Part shown: one piece after another, positions 27,845-38,251 of the stretch
Layout: each line of letters starts with the position of its first letter
Position numbering within the stretch: position 1 is the first letter of the stretch
Notes under the pieces: generated by a model
Told to the model about the DNA's origin: nothing
Seen by the model: the letters and a program-made list of their open reading frames with translations, nothing else
Databases searched by the model: none
Translations under genes and position numbers: made by a program
NCBI RefSeq assembly: GCF_018588885.1
Contig: NZ_JAFFIW010000013.1
Span: 100,428 to 164,427 of the forward strand
Length of the DNA: 64,000 bases
DNA from: Mesorhizobium sp. dw_380
Lineage (GTDB): Bacteria; Pseudomonadota; Alphaproteobacteria; Rhizobiales; Rhizobiaceae
Reading direction: 5' to 3'

Positions 27845-28168
27845 ATGTGGACGCGTCAGCACAAGCAGAGAAATACCGGCCGGCTGATCATCCCCTCCCT
27901 ATGCGCGGTGTTCCTGGCCTATTTCGGCTTTCATGCCTATCACGGTGAGTTCGGCATCAACTCGAAATATCAGCTGGAAGCGCAGACTGTCGCGCTGCAG
28001 GCCCAGCTTGACGCCGTCAAGGCCCGACGGATGGAGCTCGAACGGCGCGTTCGGCTCATGCATGACGGCACGCTGGAGAAGGACATGCTCGACGAGCAGG
28101 CGCGCAAGGCGCTCAACCTGTCCCAGGCTGATGAAATCACCATCATGCTACCGGCATCGTCGAAATAA
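27845..28168 (+). CDS. ftsB: Septum formation initiator FtsB/DivIC-like protein
   Basis: A 107-residue bitopic protein. A short basic cytoplasmic start (MWTRQHKQRNTGR), a membrane segment at about residues 14-30 (LIIPSLCAVFLAYFGFHAY), then a coiled-coil of about residues 40-78 with leucine/hydrophobic repeats (LEAQTVALQAQLDAVKARRMELERRVRLM). This is the FtsB/DivIC layout, which links divisome proteins FtsL and FtsQ. Its position between eno and pdhA matches other Rhizobiales. Sequence identity in this family is low, so the assignment rests on topology and context. Confidence 0.85.
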   Translation: MWTRQHKQRNTGRLIIPSLCAVFLAYFGFHAYHGEFGINSKYQLEAQTVALQAQLDAVKARRMELERRVRLMHDGTLEKDMLDEQARKALNLSQADEITIMLPASSK

Positions 28169-28360
28169 CTGACTTTCAGTTAATCACCAATATTTTCAAT
28201 GATTTTAATCCCTTAGGCGCATGCCAGCTATGCAAATTCGTCATGGCGCAACGCTGTGACGCGTGTTAGCCTTGCATAAATCGGTGGGGAGAGCTGATCT
28301 CCCAGGGCGGATTTCATCCGGCCCTAATGTCCGCAAAGAGACGCCAACAGGGAGTGATGC

Positions 28361-29398
28361 ATGGCCACCGCAGCCAGAAAAGCGCCTGCCAAATCGAAAT
28401 CCGACGGCAAATCGGGGCTTTCAGCGCCCAAGCCTGCTGAATTCACCAAGGACGAAGAGCTTGCCGCCTACCGGCACATGCTGCTCATCCGCCGCTTCGA
28501 GGAAAAGGCCGGCCAGCTCTACGGCATGGGCTTCATCGGCGGCTTCTGCCACCTCTATATCGGCCAGGAAGCCGTCGTCACCGGCATGAAGATGGCGCTG
28601 ATCGATGGCGATCAGATGATCACGGCCTATCGCGACCACGGCCACATGCTGGCGATGGAGCTCTCGCCGCGCGGCGTCATGTCCGAGCTGACCGGCCGTC
28701 GCGGCGGCCTGTCGCGGGGCAAGGGCGGCTCCATGCACATGTTCTCCAAGGAGAAGCATTTTTACGGCGGCCACGGCATTGTCGGCGCGCAGGTGTCGCT
28801 CGGCACGGGCTTGGCCTTCGCCAACCGCTATCGCGACAACAACAATGTCTCGCTGACGTATTTCGGCGACGGCGCCGCCAACCAGGGCCAGGTCTATGAA
28901 AGCTTCAACATGGCCTCGCTGTGGAAGCTGCCGGTGATCTACATCATCGAAAACAACCGCTACGCCATGGGCACCTCGGTCTCGCGCTCTTCCGCCGAGA
29001 CGGATTTTTCGCATCGCGGCGCCTCGTTCAAGATTCCCGGCATTCAGGTTGACGGTATGGATGTGCGCGCGGTCAAGGCTGCCGGCGATCTCGCCACCGA
29101 ATGGTGCCGCGCCGGCAACGGCCCGCTGATCCTTGAGATGCAGACCTACCGCTATCGCGGTCACTCGATGTCGGACCCCGCAAAGTACCGCTCGAAGGAA
29201 GAAGTGCAGAAGATGCGCTCCGAGCATGACCCGATCGAGCAGGTCAAGACGCGGCTGATCGAGAAGAAGTGGGCAACCGAGGACGAATTGAAGACCATCG
29301 ACAAGCAGGTCCGTGACATCGTCGCGGACGCCGCCGAATTCGCCCAGAACGACGCGGAGCCGGATCCGTCCGAGCTCTGGACCGATATCGTATTGTAA
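28361..29398 (+). CDS. pdhA: Pyruvate dehydrogenase E1 component, alpha subunit
   Basis: A 345-residue thiamine-diphosphate subunit that decarboxylates pyruvate. The N-terminal 25 residues are Lys/Ala/Pro-rich. Motifs are [51 protein letters not shown], and the TPP motif GDGAANQG...NN (ending [11 protein letters not shown]). Phosphorylation-loop-like [16 protein letters not shown] follows. It is the first gene of a pdhA-pdhB-pdhC unit, with 14 bases to pdhB. The 192-base region upstream has an AT-rich stretch near 28180-28210 where the promoter probably lies. Confidence 0.96.
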   Translation: MATAARKAPAKSKSDGKSGLSAPKPAEFTKDEELAAYRHMLLIRRFEEKAGQLYGMGFIGGFCHLYIGQEAVVTGMKMALIDGDQMITAYRDHGHMLAMELSPRGVMSELTGRRGGLSRGKGGSMHMFSKEKHFYGGHGIVGAQVSLGTGLAFANRYRDNNNVSLTYFGDGAANQGQVYESFNMASLWKLPVIYIIENNRYAMGTSVSRSSAETDFSHRGASFKIPGIQVDGMDVRAVKAAGDLATEWCRAGNGPLILEMQTYRYRGHSMSDPAKYRSKEEVQKMRSEHDPIEQVKTRLIEKKWATEDELKTIDKQVRDIVADAAEFAQNDAEPDPSELWTDIVL

Positions 29399-29412
29399 GG
29401 GAGGGCCAGGAC

Positions 29413-30810
<1,398 letters not shown>

Positions 30811-30828
30811 ACCGGGCGGGAGGACAAA

Positions 30829-32232
30829 ATGCCAATCAACATCACCATGCCGGCCCTGTCACCGACGATGGAAGAGGGCAATCTGTCGAAGTGGCTGGTC
30901 AAGGAGGGCGACAAGGTTTCGCCCGGCGATGTCATCGCCGAAATCGAAACCGACAAGGCGACGATGGAAGTCGAAGCCGTCGATGAGGGCACGGTTGCAA
31001 AGCTCGTTGTTCCGGCCGGCACCGAAGGCGTCAAGGTCAACGCGCTGATCGCCGTGCTTGCGGCTGAGGGCGAGGATGCGAGCGCCGCCGCGAAAAACGG
31101 TGGTGCAGCGCCTGCGAAAGCGGATGCTCCCAAAGCCGAGGCACCAAAGGCTGAGGCTCCCACCTCCCCCTCCGATGGGGGAGGTCGCGCCGCAGGCGCG
31201 GGTGGGGGTGAACCCGCCGCCGCAACCCCCACCCCGGCCGGAAGGCCGGCCGGCCCTCCCCACAAGGGGGAGGGTGAAGGTCGCACCTTTGCCTCACCAC
31301 TTGCGCGCCGCATCGCCAAGGATGCGGGCGTCGATGTGTCGGCGGTGACCGGAACCGGCCCGCATGGCCGGGTGGTGAAAGCTGACGTCGATGCCGCGAT
31401 TGCCGGCGGCGGTGCCAAAGCAGCACCCGCGGCCAAGGCTCCGGCTGGCGCGCCTGCTGCCGCCGCTCCGACGGCGAAGGCGATGTCCGACGAACAGGTG
31501 CTGAAGCTGTTCGAGGAAGGCTCCTACGAGCTCGTCCCGCATGACAATATGCGCAAGACCATCGCGCGCCGCCTCGTCGAGGCCAAGACCACCATCCCGC
31601 ATTTCTACCTGACGCTCGACTGCGAGCTCGATGCACTGCTGGCACTGCGCACGCAGATCAACGCGGCGGCCCCGGTGAAGAAGACCGACAAGGGCGAGGC
31701 GCCGGCCTACAAGCTGTCGGTCAACGACATGGTGATCAAGGCGATGGCCATGGCTTTGAAGGCGGTGCCGGATGCCAATGCGTCATGGACCGAAAGCGCC
31801 ATGGTGAAGCACAAGCATGCCGATGTCGGTGTCGCCGTCTCGATCCCCGGCGGCCTGATCACGCCGATCATCCGACGCGCCGACGAAAAGACGCTGTCCA
31901 CCATCTCCAACGAGATGAAGGACCTGGCGAGCCGGGCGCGCAGCCGCAAGCTGAAGCCCGAAGAGTATCAGGGCGGCACCACGGCCGTGTCCAACCTCGG
32001 CATGTTCGGCATCAAGGACTTTGCCGCCGTGATCAACCCGCCGCATGCGACGATCCTGGCGGTTGGTGCCGGTGAAGAGCGGGCGGTGGTCAAGAATGGC
32101 GAGATCAAAATCGCCACCATCATGTCGGTGACGCTGTCTACCGATCATCGCGCCGTCGACGGAGCGCTCGGTGCCGAACTGCTGGTCGCCTTCAAACGGC
32201 TGATCGAGAACCCGATGGGCATGCTGGTGTAG
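30829..32232 (+). CDS. pdhC: Pyruvate dehydrogenase E2 (dihydrolipoamide acetyltransferase) with a repeat-derived linker
   Basis: 467 residues. Residues 1-80 form a lipoyl domain (Lys in [10 protein letters not shown]). Residues about 112-149 are an unusual Gly/Pro/Ala linker encoded by a multi-hairpin repeat. Then come the E1/E3-binding domain (FASPLARRIAKDAGVDVSAVTGTGPHGRVVKADVD, about 151-186), a second Ala/Pro linker, and the catalytic domain from about 220, ending with the HxxxDG motif as TDHRAVDGALGAELL. It transfers acetyl to CoA and forms the core of the complex. The frame is intact through the repeat, so the gene should be functional. Confidence 0.96.
   Translation: MPINITMPALSPTMEEGNLSKWLVKEGDKVSPGDVIAEIETDKATMEVEAVDEGTVAKLVVPAGTEGVKVNALIAVLAAEGEDASAAAKNGGAAPAKADAPKAEAPKAEAPTSPSDGGGRAAGAGGGEPAAATPTPAGRPAGPPHKGEGEGRTFASPLARRIAKDAGVDVSAVTGTGPHGRVVKADVDAAIAGGGAKAAPAAKAPAGAPAAAAPTAKAMSDEQVLKLFEEGSYELVPHDNMRKTIARRLVEAKTTIPHFYLTLDCELDALLALRTQINAAAPVKKTDKGEAPAYKLSVNDMVIKAMAMALKAVPDANASWTESAMVKHKHADVGVAVSIPGGLITPIIRRADEKTLSTISNEMKDLASRARSRKLKPEEYQGGTTAVSNLGMFGIKDFAAVINPPHATILAVGAGEERAVVKNGEIKIATIMSVTLSTDHRAVDGALGAELLVAFKRLIENPMGMLV
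31163..31274. repeat. GC-rich multi-hairpin repeat inside pdhC, read in frame
   Basis: Five successive inverted repeats: CCTCCCCC/GGGGGAGG (31163-31184), CGCGCC/GGCGCG (31186-31200), GGTGGGGGT/ACCCCCACC (31201-31233), CCGGCC/GGCCGG (31234-31253, approximate) and CCCTCCCC/GGGGAGGG around 31255-31274. This resembles the dispersed 'CTCCCCCTTGTGGGGAGG...' palindromic elements I recall from rhizobial intergenic regions. Here it lies inside coding sequence and encodes a flexible linker segment. Identity with the dispersed family is from memory and needs a search. Confidence 0.7.
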
Positions 32233-32246
32233 GAAAGGAGAGGGCG

Positions 32247-32306
32247 GTGAGGAAATTCGTCACCAGCCTTTTCGTCCTGATCATTTCCGGATTCGCCGGC
32301 GGGTGA
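32247..32306 (+). CDS. Possible 19-residue peptide or gene remnant between pdhC and the SGNH gene
   Basis: GTG 32247 follows AGGAAAGGAGAG and encodes a 19-residue product starting VRKFVTSLFVLIISGFAGG, then stops. The composition is exactly that of a signal peptide (basic start, hydrophobic core, small-residue end) with no mature part. It may be a remnant of a truncated secreted protein, a tiny membrane peptide, or chance. The strong ribosome-binding site is the main support. Confidence 0.25.
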   Translation: MRKFVTSLFVLIISGFAGG

Positions 32307-32340
32307 AACGCGGCAAGGCAGACATAGGCGGGTTGAGCGG

Positions 32341-32976
32341 ATGAAGACGGTGCTTTGCTACGGCGACTCGCTGACCTGGGGTTACAATGCCGAAGGCGGG
32401 CGACATGCGCTCGAGGATCGCTGGCCAAGCGTGCTGCAGGCTGGCCTCGGCGGTGGCGTCCAGGTCATCGCTGATGGTCTCAATGGCCGCACCACCGCCT
32501 TCGACGATCATCTTGCCGGCGCCGACCGCAACGGCGCGCGGCTGCTGCCCACGGTGCTGACGACGCACGCGCCGATCGACCTGATCGTTATCATGCTCGG
32601 CGCCAATGACATGAAGCCATGGATCCACGGCAATCCGGTCGCCGCCAAGCAAGGCATCCAGCGGCTGATCGACATTGTGCGCGGCCACGACTATCCGTTC
32701 GACTGGCCGGCGCCGCAGATCCTGATTGTTTCGCCACCTGTCGTCAGCCGCACTGAAAATGCCGATTTCAAGGAAATGTTTGCTGGCGGCGATGACGCCT
32801 CGAAGCAGCTGGCACCGCAATATGCCGGGCTGGCCGACGAAGCCGGCTGCGGCTTCTTCGATGCCGGCGCGGTGGCCATCACCACACCGCTCGACGGCGT
32901 CCACCTCGACGCCGAAAACACGCGGAACATCGGCAAGGCGCTGACGCCGGTCGTGCGTGTCATGCTGGAACTGTGA
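32341..32976 (+). CDS. SGNH/GDSL-family hydrolase (esterase)
   Basis: A 211-residue cytoplasmic SGNH hydrolase with no signal peptide. Block I is VLCYGDSLTWGYNAE with the nucleophile Ser10, block II Gly in DGLNGRTTA, block III MLGANDMK with Asn, and block V LDGVHLDAEN with Asp/His. It resembles arylesterase-type members that act on small acyl esters. It lies between pdhC and lpdA, 15 bases before the latter, so it is probably co-transcribed with the pyruvate dehydrogenase genes. The metabolic link is unclear. Confidence 0.88.
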   Translation: MKTVLCYGDSLTWGYNAEGGRHALEDRWPSVLQAGLGGGVQVIADGLNGRTTAFDDHLAGADRNGARLLPTVLTTHAPIDLIVIMLGANDMKPWIHGNPVAAKQGIQRLIDIVRGHDYPFDWPAPQILIVSPPVVSRTENADFKEMFAGGDDASKQLAPQYAGLADEAGCGFFDAGAVAITTPLDGVHLDAENTRNIGKALTPVVRVMLEL

Positions 32977-32991
32977 GTAAGGAGAAAAACC

Positions 32992-34440
32992 GTGGCTGAG
33001 AACTACGACGTCATCATCATCGGCTCCGGTCCCGGCGGCTATGTCACGGCGGTGCGTTCCGCCCAGCTTGGCTTCAAGACGGCGATCGTCGAGCGCGAGC
33101 ATCTCGGCGGCATCTGCCTCAATTGGGGCTGCATCCCGACCAAGGCGCTGCTGCGCTCGGCCGAGATCATGCACTATTCGGATCACCTGAAGGACTATGG
33201 CCTGAAGCTCGACGGCGGCAAAATCAGCGCCGATACCGCCGCTGTCGTCGACCGGTCGCGCAAGGTTTCGCTGCGGCTCAATGGCGGCGTTGCCTTCCTG
33301 ATGAAGAAGAACAAGGTCGACGTCATCTGGGGCGAAGCCAAGCTGTCGAAACCCGGCGAGATCGTCGTGTCCAAGACGGCGAAGAAGCCGATGGAGCCGC
33401 AGCCGCCAGTGCCGAAAGGCATCAAGGGCGAGGGCACCTACACCGCCAAGCACATCATCCTGGCGACCGGCGCCCGGCCGCGCGCGCTGCCCGGCATCGA
33501 GCCGGACGGCAAGCTGATCTGGACCTATTTCGAAGCCATGGTGCCGAAGGAGATGCCGAAGTCGCTGCTGGTGATGGGCTCAGGCGCCATCGGCATCGAA
33601 TTCGCGTCCTTCTACCGCACCATGGGTGCCGATGTGACGGTCGTCGAACTCTTGCCCGCTGTGATGCCGGTCGAGGACGCCGAAGTCTCGAAATTCGCGC
33701 AGAAGCAATTCGAAAAGCAGGGCATGAAGATCATTCTCGAAGCCAAGGTGACCAAGGTCGAGAAGGGTGCCAACTCGGTCACCGCGCATGTCGAGATGAA
33801 GGACGGCAAGGTCGAGAAGATCACCGCCGACCGCATGATCTCGGCAGTAGGCGTCCAGGGCAACATCGAAAATCTCGGGCTTGAGGCGCTTGGCGTGAAG
33901 ACGGAGCGAGGCTGCGTCGTCGTCGACGGTTACGGCAAGACGAACGTGCCCGGCATCTATGCGATCGGCGATGTCGCCGGCCCGCCGATGCTTGCCCACA
34001 AGGCCGAGCATGAGGGCGTGGTGTGCGTCGAGAAGATCGCCAATTTTCCAGGCGTGCATGCCACCGACAAGCTGAAGATCCCCGGCTGCACCTATTGCAA
34101 TCCGCAGGTCGCCTCCGTTGGCCTGACGGAAGCCAAGGCCAAGGCCGAGGGCAAGGATATCCGCGTCGGCCGCTTCCAGTTCGCCGCCAACGGCAAGGCG
34201 ATCGCGCTCGGCGAGGACCAGGGGTTCATCAAGACCATCTTCGACAGGAAGACCGGTCAGTTGCTCGGCGCGCATATGGTCGGCGCCGAGGTGACCGAAC
34301 TGATCCAGGGCTTTGTCGTGGCGATGAACCTCGAAACGACCGAGGAAGAGCTGATGCACACCATCTTCCCGCATCCGACGCTGTCGGAGATGATGAAGGA
34401 AAGCGTGCTCGACGCCTATGGTCGCGCGCTGAACGCATGA
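32992..34440 (+). CDS. lpdA: Dihydrolipoyl dehydrogenase (E3)
   Basis: A 482-residue FAD enzyme using GTG at 32992 behind AAGGAGAAAAACC. FAD motif IIGSGPGGYVTAVRSAQLG, redox-active disulfide GGICLNWGCIPTKALL, NAD motif LLVMGSGAIGIEFASFY, IYAIGDVAGPPMLAHKA and the C-terminal His-Glu dyad in HTIFPHPTLSE. It re-oxidises dihydrolipoamide on E2. Linkage to pdhABC indicates that it serves pyruvate dehydrogenase; a separate E3 for 2-oxoglutarate dehydrogenase would be expected elsewhere. The insert AKKPMEPQPPVPKG at about residues 125-140 is a typical rhizobial extension. Confidence 0.96.
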   Translation: MAENYDVIIIGSGPGGYVTAVRSAQLGFKTAIVEREHLGGICLNWGCIPTKALLRSAEIMHYSDHLKDYGLKLDGGKISADTAAVVDRSRKVSLRLNGGVAFLMKKNKVDVIWGEAKLSKPGEIVVSKTAKKPMEPQPPVPKGIKGEGTYTAKHIILATGARPRALPGIEPDGKLIWTYFEAMVPKEMPKSLLVMGSGAIGIEFASFYRTMGADVTVVELLPAVMPVEDAEVSKFAQKQFEKQGMKIILEAKVTKVEKGANSVTAHVEMKDGKVEKITADRMISAVGVQGNIENLGLEALGVKTERGCVVVDGYGKTNVPGIYAIGDVAGPPMLAHKAEHEGVVCVEKIANFPGVHATDKLKIPGCTYCNPQVASVGLTEAKAKAEGKDIRVGRFQFAANGKAIALGEDQGFIKTIFDRKTGQLLGAHMVGAEVTELIQGFVVAMNLETTEEELMHTIFPHPTLSEMMKESVLDAYGRALNA

Positions 34441-34539
34441 TAGATTCGCCGCAAGAGACTCAGCCGCGAAAGCCCTGGGATCTCGACGGCAAGGTACTTC
34501 GTTTCCGGATGCATTTTTACTCTCGCAAGGAGAAGGCAT

Positions 34540-34797
34540 ATGCACTTGAACGGCGTGGGCTGGATCGCAGCCATCATCATCGGCGGCCTGGCAGGCTGGC
34601 TCGCGGAAATGGTCATGAAGAGCAACACCGGCATCTTCATGAACATTGTCATGGGCATCGTTGGCGCCGTCGTGCTGAATGCCATCCTGCAGGCCTTGAA
34701 TATCGGTGTCTTCGGCGTCGGTTGGACCGCCTATCTCGTCACCGGCTTCATCGGTGCCTGCCTGCTGATCTGGGTCGGTCGCCTGGTGCGCCGCTAG
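34540..34797 (+). CDS. GlsB/YeaQ/YmgE-type small membrane protein (transglycosylase-associated family)
   Basis: An 85-residue protein with three hydrophobic segments: WIAAIIIGGLAGWLAE, GIFMNIVMGIVGAVVLNAI and GWTAYLVTGFIGACLLIWVGRLV. G-x-x-A-G-W-L-A and the second glycine-rich segment are the family signature. An AAGGAGAAGG site precedes the start. These proteins are often stress-induced inner-membrane proteins of unknown mechanism. It lies between lpdA and lipA but is probably independently expressed. Confidence 0.85.
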   Translation: MHLNGVGWIAAIIIGGLAGWLAEMVMKSNTGIFMNIVMGIVGAVVLNAILQALNIGVFGVGWTAYLVTGFIGACLLIWVGRLVRR

Positions 34798-34933
34798 TCG
34801 ATATCGTTCTGGCCATGCGAAAACGGTTGTAGTGGCATGCGCTCCTGCAGCCTTTTTCTTTGCGCCGAAAAGTCCTAGATGACGTTAAAATGACGATCGC
34901 CGACGGGCGGTCGCGAGAAAAGCCAGGGTTCAG

Positions 34934-35899
34934 ATGGTCACTGTCCTCGACACGATCGCCAACGCGCCGCGGCTGCGGCATCCCGAGAAGGCGCACAAGC
35001 CCGACCAGGAGGTGTTGCGCAAGCCAGACTGGATTCGCGTCAAGGCGCCGGTCTCGAAGGGCTATGCCGAGACGCGCGAGATCGTCAAATCGCACAAGCT
35101 GGTGACCGTCTGCGAAGAGGCCGGTTGCCCGAACATCGGTGAGTGCTGGGAAAAGAAGCACGCCACCTTCATGATCATGGGCGAGATATGCACCCGCGCC
35201 TGCGCTTTCTGCAATGTCGCCACCGGCATTCCGACGGCACTCGACCCCGACGAGCCGGCGCGCGTCGCGCATGCCGTCAAGCAGATGGGGCTCAGCCACG
35301 TCGTCATCACTTCGGTCGACCGCGACGATCTCGCCGATGGCGGCGCACAGCACTTCGCCGACGTCATCCGCGCGATCCGGGCGGCAACGCCGTCGACCAC
35401 GATCGAAATCCTGACGCCCGATTTCCTGCGCAAGGACGGCGCGCTGGAGATCGTCGTGGCGGCCAAACCCGACGTCTTCAACCACAATCTCGAAACCGTG
35501 CCGTCGAACTATCTGACGGTTCGGCCGGGCGCCCGCTATTTCCACTCGATCCGGCTGTTGCAGCGGGTCAAGGAACTCGACCCTTCGATCTTCACCAAGT
35601 CCGGCATCATGGTGGGGCTGGGTGAGGAGCGGAATGAAATCCTGCAGCTGATGGACGATCTGCGTTCGGCCAATGTCGACTTCATGACCATCGGCCAATA
35701 TCTGCAGCCGTCGAAGAAGCACCATCCGGTGATCCGCTTCGTCACCCCGGAGGAGTTCAAGTCCTTCGAGACGATCGGCCGGACCAAGGGTTTCCTGCTG
35801 GTGGCATCGAGCCCGCTGACGCGTTCGTCGCACCATGCCGGCGACGATTTCGCCAGACTGCGTGCGGCGCGCGAGGCGCAGCTCCAGAAGTCGGTCTAG
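34934..35899 (+). CDS. lipA: Lipoyl synthase
   Basis: A 321-residue radical SAM enzyme inserting two sulfurs into octanoyl groups to make lipoyl cofactor. It has the family-specific auxiliary cluster motif [12 protein letters not shown] (Cys-x4-Cys-x5-Cys), the radical [14 protein letters not shown] (CxxxCxxC) and the C-terminal [11 protein letters not shown] with the auxiliary-cluster Ser. Length is standard. Its closeness to pdhB and pdhC, which carry lipoyl domains, makes functional sense. The COQ10-like gene starts 10 bases downstream. Confidence 0.97.
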   Translation: MVTVLDTIANAPRLRHPEKAHKPDQEVLRKPDWIRVKAPVSKGYAETREIVKSHKLVTVCEEAGCPNIGECWEKKHATFMIMGEICTRACAFCNVATGIPTALDPDEPARVAHAVKQMGLSHVVITSVDRDDLADGGAQHFADVIRAIRAATPSTTIEILTPDFLRKDGALEIVVAAKPDVFNHNLETVPSNYLTVRPGARYFHSIRLLQRVKELDPSIFTKSGIMVGLGEERNEILQLMDDLRSANVDFMTIGQYLQPSKKHHPVIRFVTPEEFKSFETIGRTKGFLLVASSPLTRSSHHAGDDFARLRAAREAQLQKSV

Positions 35900-35909
35900 C
35901 GCAGGGTTC

Positions 35910-36368
35910 ATGCCGAAATTCGAAGCCACCCGCCGCGTTGCTCATACGCCGCAGCAGATGTTTGCGCTGGTTGCCGACGTCGAGGCCTATCCGCAATTCC
36001 TGCCGCTCTGCGAAGCGCTGACGGTGCGCTCGCGCAAGGAGCGTGACGGACGCACCGTTCTCGTCGCCGATATGAGCATCGGCTACAAGGCGATCCGCGA
36101 GACCTTTACGACGCAGGTCCTGCTGAAGCCCGACGAGAACGCCATCGATGTTAAGTACATTGACGGCCCGTTCAAATATCTGAGCAATGTCTGGCGTTTC
36201 GAACCCGACGGCCCCGGGTGCACAGTGCGCTTCTTCATCGACTACGAATTCAAGAGCCGCATCCTCGGCGCGGTGATGGGCACCATGTTCGACCGCGCCT
36301 TCCGCATGTTCGCCGAGGCTTTCGAAAAGCGCGCCAACGTCATTTATGGCGCTGCACCGTCGGCCTGA
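35910..36368 (+). CDS. COQ10/RatA-type START-domain protein
   Basis: 152 residues from ATG 35910 (MPKFEATRRVAHTPQQMFALVADVEAYPQFLPLCEA), the canonical family start; an open frame extends upstream into lipA. Further blocks are YKAIRETFTTQVLLKPDENAIDVKYIDGPFKYLSNVWRF and FFIDYEFKSRILGAVMGTMFD. Homologues bind ubiquinone (mitochondrial Coq10). The E. coli member has also been called RatA, a ribosome-association toxin. A quinone role seems likelier here. Its 3' end overlaps the convergent cinA-type gene by 25 bases. Confidence 0.85.
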   Translation: MPKFEATRRVAHTPQQMFALVADVEAYPQFLPLCEALTVRSRKERDGRTVLVADMSIGYKAIRETFTTQVLLKPDENAIDVKYIDGPFKYLSNVWRFEPDGPGCTVRFFIDYEFKSRILGAVMGTMFDRAFRMFAEAFEKRANVIYGAAPSA

Positions 36369-36853
36369 CGTTGTCCAAGTGCACGCAGACCAAGTTCCAG
36401 CGCGCGCTTGACGGTCTCTTGACGAACGAAATCGCGGCCCTTGTCGGCAAACAGCCTGTGTTCTACCGTCACGGTCTCGCCGTCCAGGCCAATGCCGAAC
36501 CACACCAGGCCGACCGGCTTTTCCGCCGAACCGCCGCCGGGTCCGGCGATGCCGGTCACGGCGAGAGCAAGCCCGGCCCGAGAACGGGCAAGCGCGCCTT
36601 TTGCCATCTCGATCGCCGTTTCGCGGGAAACGGCACCATGCACGTCCAGCGTTGAGGCGCGAACGCCAAGCATGTCCACCTTGGCTTCGTTGGAATAGGT
36701 GATGAAGCCGCGATCGACCACGGCGGAGGAGCCGGCAATGTCGGTCAGCGCGGCGATGATCATGCCGCCGGTGCAGCTTTCCGCCGTCGCGACCATGATG
36801 CCGCGCTCCCGGCAGGCCTCGAATAAAGCGGTTGCCAGCGCGCTGTTGCTCAT
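36344..36853 (-). CDS. CinA C-terminal family nicotinamide-nucleotide amidohydrolase
   Basis: 169 residues from ATG 36853, overlapping the ispDF stop by four bases; the open frame extends into ispDF but without sense. Motifs are [24 protein letters not shown] with the catalytic Ser, [26 protein letters not shown] and [25 protein letters not shown]. The stand-alone family (PncC type) deamidates NMN to nicotinate mononucleotide for pyridine salvage. The N-terminal CinA domain is absent, as in E. coli PncC. It is co-expressed with ispDF. Confidence 0.9.
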   Translation of the reverse strand: MSNSALATALFEACRERGIMVATAESCTGGMIIAALTDIAGSSAVVDRGFITYSNEAKVDMLGVRASTLDVHGAVSRETAIEMAKGALARSRAGLALAVTGIAGPGGGSAEKPVGLVWFGIGLDGETVTVEHRLFADKGRDFVRQETVKRALELGLRALGQRQADGAAP

Positions 36854-38073
36854 TCCGGCACCTCGCCGGGAAACACCACGCTGGCGGTAGCGATCGCTGC
36901 GATGCCTTCCTCGCGGCCGACGAAGCCGAGCTTCTCGTTGGTTGTCGCCTTGATGGAGATGCGGTCGGCGGAAATCCCCAACATCTGCGACAGGGCTGAC
37001 GTCATGGCCTCGCGGTGCGGACCGACGCGCGGCGCCTCGCAGATCAGCGTGATATCGGCATTGGCGATGCGCCCGCCGCGCTCGCGTACCACTCTTGCCG
37101 CATGTTCGACGAATATACGGGACGCAGCACCTTTCCATTGCGGATCCGACGGCGGGAAATGCGTGCCGATGTCGCCGGCGCCGCAGGTCGCCAGCAGCGC
37201 ATCGGTGAGGGCGTGCAGCCCAACGTCGGCGTCGGAATGGCCGGACAGTTTCTTGTCATGCGGAATGGCGACGCCGCACAAGGTGACGTGGTCGCCGGCT
37301 TCGAACGCATGGACGTCGTAGCCGTTGCCGGTGCGGATGTCGGGGAAGAGTGTTCGTTCGCTGGAAAGCCGCTGGTGCGCCATGGCGATATCCCGTGCCC
37401 AGGTAAGTTTGATATTGTCCGGCGAGCCCGGAACGAGCTTGACTGGAATATGCGCCCATTCGGCGATCGCCGCGTCGTCGGTGAAATCCAGCTTGCCGAG
37501 CTGATGGGCCTTGTCGTGTGCGGCAAGAATCGGCCCGTAGGGGAAACCTTGCGGCGTTTGTGCCGCGTGTAGCCCGCTGCGGGAAACGGTTTCCGCAACC
37601 ACGCCGGACGTCGATTCGCGCTTCAGCGTGTCGGCGACGGGCAGCGCGGGCAATGCCCCTTCATTCTCGCCGATGGCGGCGATGATGCGGTCGATCAATT
37701 CCGCGTCGACGAAAGGGCGGACGGCATCGTGAATCAGAACCCGGTCCGGCGCGTGGTCCTTGAGCGCAAGCAAGCCGAGGCGGACGGACTCCTGCCTGGT
37801 CGGCCCGCCAACGACGGCGGTGACGCGTTGCGCATGAAGGCCCGCCGCCTGCCGGAACAGTTCGTGGTCGTCGGCATGGATGGCGACGACGATCTGGCCC
37901 GTCTGCGGATGGGCCAGAAACATCTCCAGCGTATGCGCAATCACGGCGCGGCCACCGATGTTTTGGTACTGCTTGGGCCCATTGGCCTGCCCGGCACGAG
38001 CGCCGCGGCCGGCGGCGACGATCACCACCGCGACCCCGCCTCGCGCGCTCGAGCTTTCATTTGCCTCAATCAT
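36850..38073 (-). CDS. ispDF: Bifunctional IspD/IspF of the MEP isoprenoid pathway
   Basis: 407 residues from ATG 38073 ([13 protein letters not shown]). The frame continues to 38160 but runs through a palindromic repeat, so the internal ATG is preferred. The N-terminal IspD domain (CDP-ME synthase) shows [18 protein letters not shown] and [16 protein letters not shown]. The C-terminal IspF domain (MEcPP synthase, from about residue 245) shows [42 protein letters not shown] and [14 protein letters not shown]. The fusion is typical of alpha- and epsilonproteobacteria. It skips the IspE step, which must be encoded elsewhere. Confidence 0.96.
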   Translation of the reverse strand: MIEANESSSARGGVAVVIVAAGRGARAGQANGPKQYQNIGGRAVIAHTLEMFLAHPQTGQIVVAIHADDHELFRQAAGLHAQRVTAVVGGPTRQESVRLGLLALKDHAPDRVLIHDAVRPFVDAELIDRIIAAIGENEGALPALPVADTLKRESTSGVVAETVSRSGLHAAQTPQGFPYGPILAAHDKAHQLGKLDFTDDAAIAEWAHIPVKLVPGSPDNIKLTWARDIAMAHQRLSSERTLFPDIRTGNGYDVHAFEAGDHVTLCGVAIPHDKKLSGHSDADVGLHALTDALLATCGAGDIGTHFPPSDPQWKGAASRIFVEHAARVVRERGGRIANADITLICEAPRVGPHREAMTSALSQMLGISADRISIKATTNEKLGFVGREEGIAAIATASVVFPGEVPE

Positions 38074-38086
38074 GCCGATTGGCTTA

Positions 38087-38134
38087 GCGCACGATCCCCA
38101 AAAGTGTAATCGGTTTTCGGAAAAGATCGTGCGC
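38087..38134. repeat. 48-base rhizobial-type palindromic repeat
   Basis: The outer arms GCGCACGATC and GATCGTGCGC are perfect 10-base inverted repeats. The inner part AAAAGTGTAATCGGTTTTCGGAAAA is the core I recall from short dispersed palindromes of Rhizobiales genomes. It lies 13 bases upstream of the ispDF start, probably in its leader. Confidence 0.75.
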
Positions 38135-38251
38135 CAAATATGAAGATCGCAAGGCGCCATTTGCGCATGTCGGGGATGCGCGGCGCTTTCGTCGCGGCAA
38201 AATCCGCCGGCCGGAATTTTCCCAATTGCGCCTTAATGTGACGTCATTCCG

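Noticed and set aside
34437..34600. A plus-strand frame starting ATGATAGATTCG that overlaps the GlsB/YeaQ gene.
   Set aside because: It continues in a His/Arg-rich frame over the membrane-protein gene, which has a better ribosome-binding site and a recognisable family.
36344..36368. The 25-base convergent overlap of the COQ10-like and cinA-type genes as a sign of a misassigned end.
   Set aside because: Both C-termini are of normal length for their families, so the overlap is real but ordinary.
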